Shown here piece by piece: positions 27,801 to 36,946 of a DNA stretch of 63,623 nucleotides. The stretch lies in contig WRKM01000020.1 of NCBI GenBank assembly GCA_009778065.1, positions 1-63,623 on the forward strand, read 5' to 3'. The DNA is from Oscillospiraceae bacterium. Lineage in GTDB: Bacteria; Bacillota; Clostridia; Oscillospirales; Ruminococcaceae. Below the pieces are notes generated by a model. It searched no databases, was not told where the DNA came from, and saw only the letters and a program-made list of their open reading frames with translations. Numbering within the stretch: position 1 is the stretch's first letter; every line of letters begins with the position of its first letter. Made by a program: the position numbers and the translations under genes.

Positions 27801-28943
27801 ACAAAACCTCCGCTCCCTCACAAGCATAATGTGTTCCCTACCCTTGAATAATTCACGGGCGGCAGTAAGCAATCTCTCGTCATCTGACGATAAACCGCCC
27901 TCTATATCAGGCTTCAGGTCACAAAGAAGTGCAAAGTTTATATTCTCTGAATTATTTTTGAGCTTTGCGGCATTTAGTTTTTCGAGTCCGGTTTTTATGT
28001 CTTTTTCCGAATTAATCAGTGTAGAAATTACACAAAGGGTTTTTGCACGCGGAGGAACCGAGCCTTTTAAAGCGACACGGGGAATCTGCCCCGCCGTGCG
28101 TACCGATTTAATCGTTATATAGTCGATTAACGGCTTTATGACAGCCGCACAAGGTAAAATCATAATAACAGCGGTCAGCGGCTCGGTATAAAACGCAAAA
28201 ACCCCCGCCAACAAAGCCGTAAATAAAAATAACGACATTAAATAGCTCTTTAACCTGACGAAAGGGAAAACCCTCCGATAATCCCTGACAATAATCTCAC
28301 CGATATGCGCATCGATACTTTCTGCCTCGCCGTCTCGTCTGTTCATGTATTCGCGGGAGAGCTTGGCTTCTTCTATTCCTGTGACTATAGCTGTTTGCGC
28401 GGTCATGCGTCTATAGGATGCACGGGTTTCAACCGTTAGCTCGCCGTATAATTCGTCTTCCCCGTAAAGTAATTCCATAGGATTTAAAGTACCGCATAAT
28501 ACTTCCTCGTCTAAGTCGGTCAATGCTCCGAGCTTGGCGGAACAATCGTTCTCAACCCCTCTTACCGCCTCGGTTATTACGCAATATTTCGCCTGCCATA
28601 CCAAGCTGTCTATATCCATAGAGGAAAGAGGTCTTACCGCTGTTACCTTTGACACGGTGTTAATAATTAAATCCATATTAATGTCTTCAGCCCGAAGCGA
28701 GCTTATCACCCCGCCGAGAACAGGAGCAAGCTCTTCCCCCGTTTCGAGCATACTGATATGAAAGCCCTTATGCGTTTTCATAAGCATACCGAGCTCTTTT
28801 TCGAGCAGACGTTTTTCGGCTATGTCGCTCTGCCGGGTTTTTTCGAGTACGCGGCGAGTCTGCCGCAGAGAAGCGTTAAGCATGTTTATCGGACGCATCT
28901 TCCACTCTGCCGCCGTTATCTCCGTGATTCTTTCTGTTATCAA
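21894..28943 (-). CDS. Cyclic beta-1,2-glucan synthase-like glycosyltransferase/phosphorylase
   Basis: A 2349-residue multidomain membrane enzyme. An N-terminal helical region leads to membrane helices near 230-280 and a glycosyltransferase domain with DxD-type ALDYDT (about 432) and Q-x-x-RW as KRQHRWLRGD (about 577). Further helices follow at 600-790. A glucoamylase-like domain begins near RTSPTNIGMYLLS (about 841), and the C-terminal GH94 phosphorylase domain shows GYRDQLQD (about 1974), EGDVLHWWHD and MGGGDWCDGYNNVG (about 2104). This is the order of NdvB/Cgs proteins, which make cyclic or linear beta-1,2-glucans and trim chain length by phosphorolysis. The start is TTG. Monocistronic; the actual product here is unknown. 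Confidence 0.88.
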   Translation of the reverse strand: MITERITEITAAEWKMRPINMLNASLRQTRRVLEKTRQSDIAEKRLLEKELGMLMKTHKGFHISMLETGEELAPVLGGVISSLRAEDINMDLIINTVSKVTAVRPLSSMDIDSLVWQAKYCVITEAVRGVENDCSAKLGALTDLDEEVLCGTLNPMELLYGEDELYGELTVETRASYRRMTAQTAIVTGIEEAKLSREYMNRRDGEAESIDAHIGEIIVRDYRRVFPFVRLKSYLMSLFLFTALLAGVFAFYTEPLTAVIMILPCAAVIKPLIDYITIKSVRTAGQIPRVALKGSVPPRAKTLCVISTLINSEKDIKTGLEKLNAAKLKNNSENINFALLCDLKPDIEGGLSSDDERLLTAARELFKGREHIMLVRERRFCKTQGVWQGEERKRGAILALARLLRSEKFGDEKQNGILEIFGSRAALHDVKYIMALDYDTIPLMDSVSELVSIALHPLHKNKGIIAPRITTTLDSYLKTGFSRAMSGNGGCAGASSYDCFSGDMYQDCFGEGIFTGKGLINVDLFLEHCGDTQSNERFKHERILSHDILEGGCTGVIYTGDVEFNDGFPDTSAAYFKRQHRWLRGDLQNFRYVFDKGFSPLTRWKLLDNVRRAVTPLFVFLCFVASAFAKTGGNGIRPYIPVLVGLSAITMPFLMGFFPSVVRGRRFAFYRRFYSPVISQTKQLLRQCLLEIMFAVKNALISADALIRTVWRMIVTKKHLLDWTTSSALEGIGTGFSHMLSSAIVSMILLILALLNDNIVVFLLSVILLSALPLTIYIDRTSGAAKLKITKTMRRELLENARKMWRFYEDFVTAEHNYLPPDNVQYSPVYRVSARTSPTNIGMYLLSCIAAKEFGFTDNGGFEKRVSDTIETIEKLQKWNGNLMNWYETGELKVISPFVSSVDSGNFVCCLVALKESLKASDAAHDLIERVERLMRETDLKPFFNKARNLFSIGFDMESGELSRHNYDLIMSEARMLSYYAIATGQADKKHWRALGRVMGRSGRYAAPVAWTGTMFEYYMPELLLGSKEGSMEYEALRFSLHCQQKRGRETGLPFGISESGYYAFDESLNYQYKAHGVQTVGLKGGLNKERVISPYSSFLSIATDPISSYNNLARLEKLGVSHKKYSFYEAVDFTKHRVGSGYAVVKSHMAHHVGMSLAGVLNALHEGKMQKLFLSDPDMKRAEELLEEKIMAGEPVLATPEWQEEQSYRINSTELTRFSPAEIRINPLSNGLLTILTSDMGISMTMFNKKSAFYKTEDLYNPRGTLFAFVENEHTMPFLNTPRTSESNATAASGNTQAEKSVIFLQNSTEHYYNSRNLQLGKQVYLHPCKAVEIHRFAAENLSGMKRQLTLAIYLEPALARIRDIAAHPAFMDLFLKLTYDEENKLIIAKRKERKGDRETVMAVGFRKSEDFTFSFNREDIIGRNGGITDSLKKARERKTDMSFVPCPCVFIKADFPLDAFSGKEAELFICYGADVKEVVALVSDMRKGEASAPSEEIISPLVRETMYGRFAARILPHIIYSPRINKNAVMKNSLDLSALWRLGISGDYPIVLFDFYKSNMSGADGVSEMKKALSLCGIEFDLVILCENEAQRNLSERLKRETGSDIFIIIKNAVQPDLLNLLRAAACYTQRSDELAPPVSRIKIKEPVFLPLLNCEKPSGSLEPPTKEECENRFENDSFILEISPEDCPPWCNVLASSRFGTLVSDRALGFTWALNSRENKLTPWGNDLRADNKGEMLIMKTHNALYDLIDGSKVIFSPNRAEYHGAVKGVHAKTTVSVYEKGMGKEITLELENRSKKAKSFQIAYYTEPVLGVTRENTRLLKPEICENVLVFKNPSGVFKGAMLQYTDRDCVFITDRQNFFEGDWEKPENKKSTPAFDIIGAVIIKIELPPKHRDKIKFILAFTKNLSNPLSIKSALLYRFPAPLIEAKCINTGDKRLDALYRYWLPWQTIGARMWARTGFYQNSGAYGYRDQLQDCLCAVYLRPEISKWQILRACAAQFAEGDVLHWWHDMQTHNKGVRTLYSDDLLWLPFVSAEYVRITEDYSILDIKIPYAEGEPLREHEHERYSEVGISELKESVYMHCKRAMDKGYTKGGHELLLMGGGDWCDGYNNVGSKGRGESVWLSMFYVMLCKMFAQTAVMMGDTEYAAELGRRREGLISALETFAWDGEYYLRAFYDNGREMGSAKNDFCKIDLLPQAFATLAELPNEERKNTALISAEEQLCDFRHKIIKLFTPPFSRGKSWQEPGYVESYPEGVRENGGQYTHAAIWLALALNRAGKKEKAETLSRMLAPFDRGGEYKTEPYYMAADIYSNPQAYGRGGWSLYTGSAGWYFWLLKEVFGGDEG

Positions 28944-29044
28944 GATTTACATTCTCCGGTTTGTAATTATTATTAATATTCTGCCCCTTTTGAGGTAAAA
29001 TAAAAATAAAAAATTAAAAATTTTATTTTTTTTACAATTTGCTA

Positions 29045-29073
29045 TTGAAAAAGCTGTAGATTTAATGTATAAT
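29045..29073 (+). promoter_or_regulatory. Sigma-A promoter of the ATP synthase operon
   Basis: TTGAAA (29045-29050), 17-base spacer, TATAAT (29068-29073), about 60 bases before the first reading frame. Confidence 0.85.
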
Positions 29074-29134
29074 AGTTAGTGACAGTTAAACTCACATACA
29101 TTACAGAAAATCCGGAAAGGGAAAAAAGACTCAT

Positions 29135-29872
29135 ATGAACAGCAGTAAACCTGCTTTTATAGCCACCGTATTAGTTGCCATGCTCGCCGTTGCCGCCGCT
29201 GTTTTCGCTTTTTGGAACATTGCACGGGGTACAGATGATGCAGGCGTCGATGGTCGGAACGGTCTTTATCGTCCGTCTCCGAGCCTTGAAGACGAAATGT
29301 ACGAGGCTGCGCAACGGCTGATTAACAATAATATCATCATCACAGAACTTTTTATATGGCAGGGGCTTCCCGTAATTAAAGAGCCGTATGCCAACACAGC
29401 GGACAGACCCCTCGGAAATCCTCCTGAGGATGGATACTTCTATGTTGACGGGAATATAAACGTCCGCGACAAGTACTACAGAACATATACCGATGTAGAA
29501 AGCATTGTTCGCGAAACATTTATTGCCGAAGAAGCCGAACGGGTTCTCGAAAATCGTGTCGACAACAAGTCCTACTACAGCGACTACGGCAGAATCTATA
29601 CAGAAAAGCGAGCTAATCCCGATGGCTTTACACTCGGAGTCACGGAAAACTTCGCCCTCGACCTGCACCCCTATCCCACCCGCAATCCTTATTTTCAGAT
29701 TAACTGGTCGGATGCCGATATGCGTTTCGCTTTGACTCCTATTTCCGATTTTGAATGTTTACTTAAAATCGAACTCACAGTTGACGGCTCAGAACATGTC
29801 TTCGAGCGTTCAATAACCGATTTAGACGGTTACGGCTGGAGACTTAGCAGACTTATATACAAGTACGAATGA
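29135..29872 (+). CDS. Membrane-anchored extracellular protein, first gene of the atp operon
   Basis: 245 residues: an N-terminal hydrophobic anchor without lipobox (ATVLVAMLAVAAAVFAFWNIA) and a soluble exported domain. The segment GYFYVDGNINVRDKYYRTYTDVESIVRETFIAEEAERVLEN, followed by Y-x-x-Y-GRIYTEKR and the strand-rich C-terminus, reminds me of IseA/YoeB-type cell-wall hydrolase inhibitors, but I cannot confirm this. It has GAAAGGG ahead of the ATG and its TGA overlaps the atpZ ATG, so it is cotranslated with the ATP synthase genes. No catalytic motif is visible. Confidence 0.65.
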   Translation: MNSSKPAFIATVLVAMLAVAAAVFAFWNIARGTDDAGVDGRNGLYRPSPSLEDEMYEAAQRLINNNIIITELFIWQGLPVIKEPYANTADRPLGNPPEDGYFYVDGNINVRDKYYRTYTDVESIVRETFIAEEAERVLENRVDNKSYYSDYGRIYTEKRANPDGFTLGVTENFALDLHPYPTRNPYFQINWSDADMRFALTPISDFECLLKIELTVDGSEHVFERSITDLDGYGWRLSRLIYKYE

Positions 29873-30177
29873 GCGGCGGTAAAAAAGATAATCCTTTTTC
29901 TGCCTATGTTGTGACCGGACATATCGCGTTCACGGTCGCCGCTCCGCTGTTGTTTTTTATCGGCGGCGGGACATGGCTTGCAAATAAAATGGACTGGCCG
30001 GACTGGACAGGCTTGGTTTTCGTTTTACTCGGAGTTTCGGCTATGACAGCTTCACTTATCACATATTTTCGTAAGCTGATAAAAATGTACGATAACCCCG
30101 AAAACAAAGAAGAACCCGCCCTAAAACCGTCTCAAAAAGAAAATGATTATTACTACGATAACGAGAAAAATCAGTGA
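29869..30177 (+). CDS. atpZ: AtpZ/AtpI-family accessory protein
   Basis: 102 residues with two hydrophobic helices (HIAFTVAAPLLFFIGGGTWLANK and LVFVLLGVSAMTASLITYFRKL) in the short AtpZ pattern, plus a charged C-terminal tail. AtpZ proteins assist ATP synthase assembly and possibly Mg2+/Ca2+ entry. The ATG overlaps the preceding stop (ATGA), and the 3' end overlaps atpI by 35 bases. Confidence 0.8.
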   Translation: MSGGKKDNPFSAYVVTGHIAFTVAAPLLFFIGGGTWLANKMDWPDWTGLVFVLLGVSAMTASLITYFRKLIKMYDNPENKEEPALKPSQKENDYYYDNEKNQ

Positions 30178-30574
30178 AGGTGAAAGAATTGCACTCGGCG
30201 AGTTATCTGCCATGTTGCCTTTTTTCCTTATATGTAACGGGCTTGTGCTTGTTTTCAGCGGTATTTACGGTTTAGCGGGCGGAAATATAGGATTCGGGAT
30301 TTTTACGGGGTTGCTCCTCGGAAATATAGTCGGAGCGTTTAATTTTTACCTTATCGGACTTTCTTCGGGAAAGCTTTTAAGAAAAGGAAAAAAGAGCGAA
30401 GCGGGTGTGCGGAGCTTCGCGGGCGTTATGTACGGCTTACGTTATTTTATAATGTTTGCGGTTTACTGGATTTTAGCATCGCTTGAATTAATTAATATTT
30501 TTACCTCGTTGCTCCCGCTTCTTTATCCGAGCTTTTACTATAAATTCATGGCTTTTTTCAATAAATCGGTTTAA
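30143..30574 (+). CDS. atpI: ATP synthase subunit I
   Basis: A 143-residue protein with four hydrophobic helices, a GNIVGAFNFYLIGLSSGKLL middle segment and the YGLRYFIMFAVYWIL block usual for AtpI of Bacillota. AtpI helps assemble the c-ring. The ATG at 30143 lies inside atpZ with only a weak ribosome site (AAAAAGAAA); no better in-frame start exists before residue 24. Confidence 0.75.
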   Translation: MIITTITRKISEGERIALGELSAMLPFFLICNGLVLVFSGIYGLAGGNIGFGIFTGLLLGNIVGAFNFYLIGLSSGKLLRKGKKSEAGVRSFAGVMYGLRYFIMFAVYWILASLELINIFTSLLPLLYPSFYYKFMAFFNKSV

Positions 30575-30591
30575 ATTGGAGGCTGTATTCT

Positions 30592-31383
30592 GTGAATAAG
30601 AAAAAAATACGGTTTATTAATATTGTTATTGTGGCGGCGATTGTCTTGCTTGCCGTTTTACAGATTGCAGTCGTCGGAACAGAGGACGGCGATTTTGAAG
30701 TAAACGGGGCGGGTAGAATTACCGCTTTGCCTTTTGAGCTTTTCGGAATGGAACTCTATCTGACTACATCCGTTACCGTGCAGTGGGTCGTGATGCTTTT
30801 ACTCGGCGTTTTCTTCTTCTTTCTCGGTAGAAATCTAAAGGAAAAGCCTGAGAGTAAAAGACAGATAATCGCCGAATTTATAGTAAGCTTCTTTAACAAC
30901 ACGGTAAGAGACAGCATGGGTGAAAAGTATTACAAATACGCGCCATACATAGGCGCGTTGTTCTGCTTTTCAATGTTCAGCAGTCTTTCCGGGCTTCTCG
31001 GTTTTCGTCCGCCGACGGCTGATATATCGACTATTGCCGCATGGGGGATAATCACATTTTTCTTAGTACAGAGGAACAAGCTTAAGACAGGCGGCTTAAA
31101 GGGTGCGGCGAAAAGTTTTATCGACCCTGTAGCCCCTCTGTTACCCCTAAACATACTCGGCTGTTTTACAGACCCTCTTTCGCAGAGCTTCCGTCACTTC
31201 GGAAATATCATGGCGGGTATGATTATTATGAGCATAATCTACTGGGCTTTAGGCTCTTTAGCGATTTTCATACCGGCTGTTCTTTCGCTTTACTTTGACA
31301 TTTTCGGCTCGGTTATTCAGGCGTTCATATTCGTGACGCTCACTATGTCTTATGTGTCTATGGCGGATTGCAGTTCGGATTAA
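30592..31383 (+). CDS. atpB: F0F1 ATP synthase subunit a
   Basis: 263 residues with several hydrophobic helices. The essential Arg that faces the c-ring is in DPLSQSFRHFGNIMAG, the counterpart of the SLRLFGN motif but with His for Leu. GTG start at 30592 behind GGAGGC. It forms the ion half-channels of the synthase together with the c-ring encoded next. Confidence 0.93.
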   Translation: MNKKKIRFINIVIVAAIVLLAVLQIAVVGTEDGDFEVNGAGRITALPFELFGMELYLTTSVTVQWVVMLLLGVFFFFLGRNLKEKPESKRQIIAEFIVSFFNNTVRDSMGEKYYKYAPYIGALFCFSMFSSLSGLLGFRPPTADISTIAAWGIITFFLVQRNKLKTGGLKGAAKSFIDPVAPLLPLNILGCFTDPLSQSFRHFGNIMAGMIIMSIIYWALGSLAIFIPAVLSLYFDIFGSVIQAFIFVTLTMSYVSMADCSSD

Positions 31384-31444
31384 ATATCGGTTTTTCCCTT
31401 ACGGGGTTAAATAACAATTAAAAAATTTTTGGAGGGTTTTTGTT

Positions 31445-31708
31445 ATGGAAAACGCGCAAGCTTGGGTTTTAGCTGCGGAAGCGCTCGGCGCGGGAATTGC
31501 CATGCTCACGAACGCCGGACCGTCTATTGGTCAGGGTTTGGTTGGGAGCAGAGCTGTTGAGGCGGTGGGCAGACAGCCCGAGGCTTCGGGAGTAATTACG
31601 AGAACTATGATTATCGGCGACGCGCTTTGTGAAACCGGCGGTATCTATGCGTTTATATTCGCTCTTATGGTCATGTTTACCCGTCCTTTCTCAAGCTCGC
31701 TCGGTTAA
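31445..31708 (+). CDS. atpE: F0F1 ATP synthase subunit c
   Basis: 87-residue hairpin of two helices with the polar loop GRQPEA. The ion-binding carboxylate is Glu63 in DALCETGGIY. Gln30 (SIGQG), Glu63, Thr64 and Tyr68 match most of the Na+-coordinating set known from Ilyobacter-type rings (Gln32, Glu65, Ser66, Tyr70), while the water-coordinating Thr67 is Gly here. Na+ coupling is therefore possible but unproved. A GGAGGG site lies just upstream. Confidence 0.96.
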   Translation: MENAQAWVLAAEALGAGIAMLTNAGPSIGQGLVGSRAVEAVGRQPEASGVITRTMIIGDALCETGGIYAFIFALMVMFTRPFSSSLG

Positions 31709-31750
31709 AGCGAGACAGAAGAAAAATACTTAACGGAAAGGAATGTTTTC

Positions 31751-32242
31751 GTGGAATTTTCATCTATTGTCAGCATAGAGCCGACGACCATTATCCTTAC
31801 GCTTATCAATACAATAATTATTGTATTGCTGTACAATCTTTTCTTACACTCAAAGGTGACTGACATCCTCAACAAGCGTAAGGAAACTATTTCGGCGGAA
31901 CTTAAAGCCGCCGAGGATGCAAAATTGTCCGCCGAGAAAAAAGAGCGCGAATATTCGGCTCTGCTTGCGGACTCGAAAAACGAAGCGGAAAGAATTATAT
32001 CTGCGGCGACAGCACGCGGTCTCGACAAAGAACGCGAAATTATTTCCGAGGCGAATCAAAACGCCGCGCATATCATCGAAAAAGCGGGAGAGAATATCGA
32101 GCTTGAGAAAAAGCGTGTGGTCAACGAGATTAAAAACCAGATTTCCGAGCTTGTCATTATGACTGCGTCCGCCGTTGCGGAAAAGGAAATAAGCGAATCG
32201 GACAACCGTACGCTTATAGACAGTTTTCTCGTGAAAATTTAA
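31751..32242 (+). CDS. atpF: F0F1 ATP synthase subunit b
   Basis: 163 residues: one N-terminal membrane helix (TIILTLINTIIIVLLYNLFLHS) and a long charged coiled coil (LNKRKETISAELKAAEDAKLSAEKKE...) that forms the peripheral stalk. GTG start at 31751 after GAAAGG. It sits between the c and delta genes in standard order. Confidence 0.95.
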   Translation: MEFSSIVSIEPTTIILTLINTIIIVLLYNLFLHSKVTDILNKRKETISAELKAAEDAKLSAEKKEREYSALLADSKNEAERIISAATARGLDKEREIISEANQNAAHIIEKAGENIELEKKRVVNEIKNQISELVIMTASAVAEKEISESDNRTLIDSFLVKI

Positions 32243-32254
32243 GGGGGGCAGATT

Positions 32255-32812
32255 GTGGCAGGTTCAATCGAAAGCATATATTCGTCCGCGTTTTTTGAAC
32301 TGCTCGAAGAAGAACACGGTAACGAGCAACAGGGTTTTGAAGCGGTTCTTTCTGAGCTCGCCGACATTAATAACGCTCTTGCAGATGCGCCGGAGCTTGC
32401 GAAGCTTTGCCTTGCACCCTCTATTTCGGACGAGGACAAGCTCTCCGTGATTAAAAGTGTCTTCGGCGGTAAAACATCGCCATACGTTTTTAACTTTATC
32501 TGCGTTTTGGCACGGAAAAAAAGGATGGGGCTTTTCGGTGCTATTTACCGCGATTTTAGGCGTAAATACTATGACAAATTCGGAATTATGCCCGTAACCG
32601 TGACAGGTGCGTTTGCTCTTACCGCAGACCAGAGGGCAAGGCTCGTTTCAAAAATGGAAGCCGTCACGGGTAAGAAAGTTTTTCTGAACGAAAAAATCGA
32701 TAAAAATATTATCGGCGGGGTCGTTGTAGACTATGGCGGCTCTCGTATAGACGGAAGCGTAAAAAACCGTTTATATTCGCTAAAAAAAGAAATCGCGGAA
32801 ATTGTTTTATAA
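32255..32812 (+). CDS. atpH: F0F1 ATP synthase subunit delta
   Basis: A 185-residue helical OSCP/delta protein linking the peripheral stalk to F1. The N-terminal SIESIYSSAFFELLEEE and C-terminal DKNIIGGVVVDYGGSRIDGSVKNRLYSLKKEI (family signature GG-x3-x-G-x-x-x-D-x-S) identify it. GTG start at 32255 after GGGGGG-type ribosome site. Confidence 0.94.
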   Translation: MAGSIESIYSSAFFELLEEEHGNEQQGFEAVLSELADINNALADAPELAKLCLAPSISDEDKLSVIKSVFGGKTSPYVFNFICVLARKKRMGLFGAIYRDFRRKYYDKFGIMPVTVTGAFALTADQRARLVSKMEAVTGKKVFLNEKIDKNIIGGVVVDYGGSRIDGSVKNRLYSLKKEIAEIVL

Positions 32813-32845
32813 CAAATAATCTTAATGAAAGTGGGGGACGTGACA

Positions 32846-34357
32846 ATGGATTTACGTCCGGGTGAAATTACCGCCCTTATCAAAGAGCAAATTAAAAGCT
32901 TCGGGGCAAAAATCAGTCTTTCCGATACCGGTACGGTAGTAACGGTCGGAGACGGGATTGTGCGTTTGCACGGTCTTGAAAAATGTATGCTCGGCGAGCT
33001 TCTTGAGTTTGAAAACGGCGTGCGATGTATGGCTCTTAACTTGGAGCAGGATTTTATCGGCGCGGTCATGCTCGGAAGCGACGCGGGAATCAGAGAAGGC
33101 GACACAGTAAAGCGTACCGGAAACGTCGTTTCCGTTCCCGTGGGAGAATCGCTTTTGGGGCGGGTTGTTAATTCTCTCGGTCAGCCCGTTGACGGTCGGG
33201 GTCCCATAAACGCCGCCGAGAACCGCCCGATTGAAAAAATCGCGCCGGGAATTATAACCCGTAGGAGTGTTAACGTACCCTTACAAACGGGAATTAAGGC
33301 TATTGACTCGATGATTCCTATTGGACGCGGTCAGCGCGAGCTTATTATCGGCGACCGCCAAACAGGAAAGACCACTATCGCCGTTGATACCATAATCAAT
33401 CAAAAGAAAACAGGCGTAATATGTATATATGTCGCCATTGGACAGAAAAGCTCCACAGTCGCAACTGTTGTTGAAGACCTTAAAAAAGCGGGTGCAATGG
33501 ATTATACCATCGTTGTTTCGGCGGGAGCGAGCGAGCTTGCACCTGTTCAGTACATCGCTCCGTATGCGGGTTGTACAATGGGCGAGTATTTCATGGATAA
33601 GGGGAAGGATGTTTTAATCGTCTATGATGATTTAACTAAACACGCCGTTGCTTACCGTGCATTATCCCTGTTGCTTAAACGTCCTCCCGGACGCGAGGCA
33701 TATCCGGGCGACGTCTTCTATCTTCATTCAAGACTGCTCGAACGCGCGGCACGGCTGACCGATGAATACGGCGGCGGCTCGCTTACAGCCCTGCCGATTA
33801 TTGAAACGCAGGCAGGTGACGTTTCGGCGTACATTCCCACTAATGTAATATCTATCACCGACGGACAAATATTTCTTGAAACAGAGCTTTTTAATTCGGG
33901 TATAAGACCTGCCGTGAATCCGGGAATCTCGGTTTCCCGCGTTGGCGGAAACGCGCAGATTAAAGCTATGAAAAAGGTTTCGGGTACGCTTAAGCTTGAA
34001 TACTCACAGTATAAAGAATTACAGGCATTCTCTCAATTCGGCTCGGACTTAGACGCCGACACTAAGAACAGGCTCGCAAATGGCGAACGTATAGTTGAGG
34101 TTTTAAAGCAGGGCAAAAACACACCCTATAATGTCGAACATCAGGTCATCGTGATTTTTGCGGTGGTTAATAAGATGCTTACCGACGTCGCCGCCGACAA
34201 GATTGCCGACTATGAGACCGAATTGATTAAACACATGGACTCACATCACAGCAAGATTTTAGAGGATATAAAGAACACGAAGGATATTTCTCCGGAAACC
34301 TCAAAGGAACTCAAGTTAGTATTAACAGAATTTACCGAGAAGTTCATTAAACAATAA
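32846..34357 (+). CDS. atpA: F0F1 ATP synthase subunit alpha
   Basis: 503 residues from the ATG at 32846, which follows GTGGGGGACG; the upstream ATG at 32825 has no ribosome site. Contains the P-loop GDRQTGKTT, the alpha signature [14 protein letters not shown], and the conserved [10 protein letters not shown]. It forms the non-catalytic nucleotide sites of F1. The stop is 14 bases before the small membrane ORF. Confidence 0.97.
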   Translation: MDLRPGEITALIKEQIKSFGAKISLSDTGTVVTVGDGIVRLHGLEKCMLGELLEFENGVRCMALNLEQDFIGAVMLGSDAGIREGDTVKRTGNVVSVPVGESLLGRVVNSLGQPVDGRGPINAAENRPIEKIAPGIITRRSVNVPLQTGIKAIDSMIPIGRGQRELIIGDRQTGKTTIAVDTIINQKKTGVICIYVAIGQKSSTVATVVEDLKKAGAMDYTIVVSAGASELAPVQYIAPYAGCTMGEYFMDKGKDVLIVYDDLTKHAVAYRALSLLLKRPPGREAYPGDVFYLHSRLLERAARLTDEYGGGSLTALPIIETQAGDVSAYIPTNVISITDGQIFLETELFNSGIRPAVNPGISVSRVGGNAQIKAMKKVSGTLKLEYSQYKELQAFSQFGSDLDADTKNRLANGERIVEVLKQGKNTPYNVEHQVIVIFAVVNKMLTDVAADKIADYETELIKHMDSHHSKILEDIKNTKDISPETSKELKLVLTEFTEKFIKQ

Positions 34358-34371
34358 TAAGGAGACCTGTT

Positions 34372-34488
34372 ATGGCTAAAGCGGCTTTGGTGATGAGTAT
34401 TGTTTCGTTAGTTTTTTCGGCGGCGACGCTGGCGCTTTTGACTCTTTCATTTGTTTTAAAAAGAAATACTTATTTTGAAGCAAACTAA
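34372..34488 (+). CDS. 38-residue single-helix membrane protein within the atp operon
   Basis: A short frame not expected in standard atp operons. ATG at 34372 follows AAGGAG by 7-8 bases, a better ribosome site than several neighbours. The product MAKAALVMSIVSLVFSAATL continues into a hydrophobic stretch and ends with the polar KRNTYFEAN. It is one membrane helix of about 25 residues with a small-residue face (A/S/G-like). I know of no named family. Its place between alpha and gamma, where operons usually have no gap, suggests a cotranslated F0-associated peptide, but it could also serve only as a translational spacer. Confidence 0.7.
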   Translation: MAKAALVMSIVSLVFSAATLALLTLSFVLKRNTYFEAN

Positions 34489-34569
34489 CCCTTTCGGATT
34501 TTATTATCCCCTGCCGCCGTGAGCGTATAGGCGATAAAAAATGTATTAGTTTAAAAGGTGGCTGAAATT

Positions 34570-35481
34570 ATGCCTAAATCAAGCATGAAGACCATAAAGC
34601 GGCGCATAAAGAGCGTCGGTTCTACTCTCCAGATTACTAAGGCTATGGAAATGGTGGCGTCGGCAAAGCTTCGCTATGCCAAAGTACGCGCCGAAGCTCT
34701 GCGTCCGTATTTTGAAGCACATGCGGAACTGCTTCGCGACATCGCATCCCAAAAAGCCGATTTCAGCACTGTTTTCACAGCGAAACGCGAGGTGAAAAAC
34801 CGTCTTTTCATTGTCATCGAGGGCGACAGAGGATTAGCAGGCGGCTACAACTCTAACATAACTCGTCTCGTGGGTGAATACGCGGATAAATTCGATAACC
34901 CGGAAAACCGACCGAAAATTATAGCTATCGGGAAAAAAGCGGTGGACTATTTTAAGAAGCGCGGTTGGGACGTAATTGGCGAATACCCGTATTTTTCCGA
35001 GGACGCAAAAGCGAGCCGATGCGCCGATATAGCCAATATGGTGACAGACTTGTTTAAATCGGGAGAGGTTGACGAGGTAAGGGTTTTCTATACCGCCTTT
35101 ATCTCCGCACTTCGTCAAGATGCGACCCAGATTAAACTTCTGCCGTTTGATACCGAGAAAAAGCTCAAAATGAATCCGGAGCAAGACGATACGGAGTCCG
35201 CTCTTTCTGCGAAAAAATCACGAGTCAGCGTACACTATGACCCCTCGCCGGAAGCGGTTTTCGACAGGATTATACCTAAGATGTTTTTATCCATGATTAG
35301 TTGTGCGTGTATTGATTCATACGCCTCCGAACAAAGCGCAAGACGAAACGCCATGGAAAATGCGTCCGATAATGCGGCGGAGATGATAGAAAAACTGTCT
35401 CTCCAATATAACAGAGCAAGACAGGAAAAAATCACCAATGAGATTAATGAAATCGTAGGCGGCGCGAACGCTATATCATAA
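34570..35481 (+). CDS. atpG: F0F1 ATP synthase subunit gamma
   Basis: Start taken at ATG 34570 (MPKSSMKTIKRRIKSVGST) behind AAAAGGTGG. About 303 residues. The N-terminal ITKAMEMVASAKLRYAK and C-terminal ERSARRNAMENASDNA-type helix (here EQSARRNAMENASDN) form the rotating coiled coil. The middle domain has GDRGLAGGYNSNI. Standard central-stalk subunit. Confidence 0.96.
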   Translation: MPKSSMKTIKRRIKSVGSTLQITKAMEMVASAKLRYAKVRAEALRPYFEAHAELLRDIASQKADFSTVFTAKREVKNRLFIVIEGDRGLAGGYNSNITRLVGEYADKFDNPENRPKIIAIGKKAVDYFKKRGWDVIGEYPYFSEDAKASRCADIANMVTDLFKSGEVDEVRVFYTAFISALRQDATQIKLLPFDTEKKLKMNPEQDDTESALSAKKSRVSVHYDPSPEAVFDRIIPKMFLSMISCACIDSYASEQSARRNAMENASDNAAEMIEKLSLQYNRARQEKITNEINEIVGGANAIS

Positions 35482-36897
<1,416 letters not shown>

Positions 36898-36946
36898 ACT
36901 TTATCCCCTTTTAACATTCTTGATTTTATATTGATGAGGTACTTTT

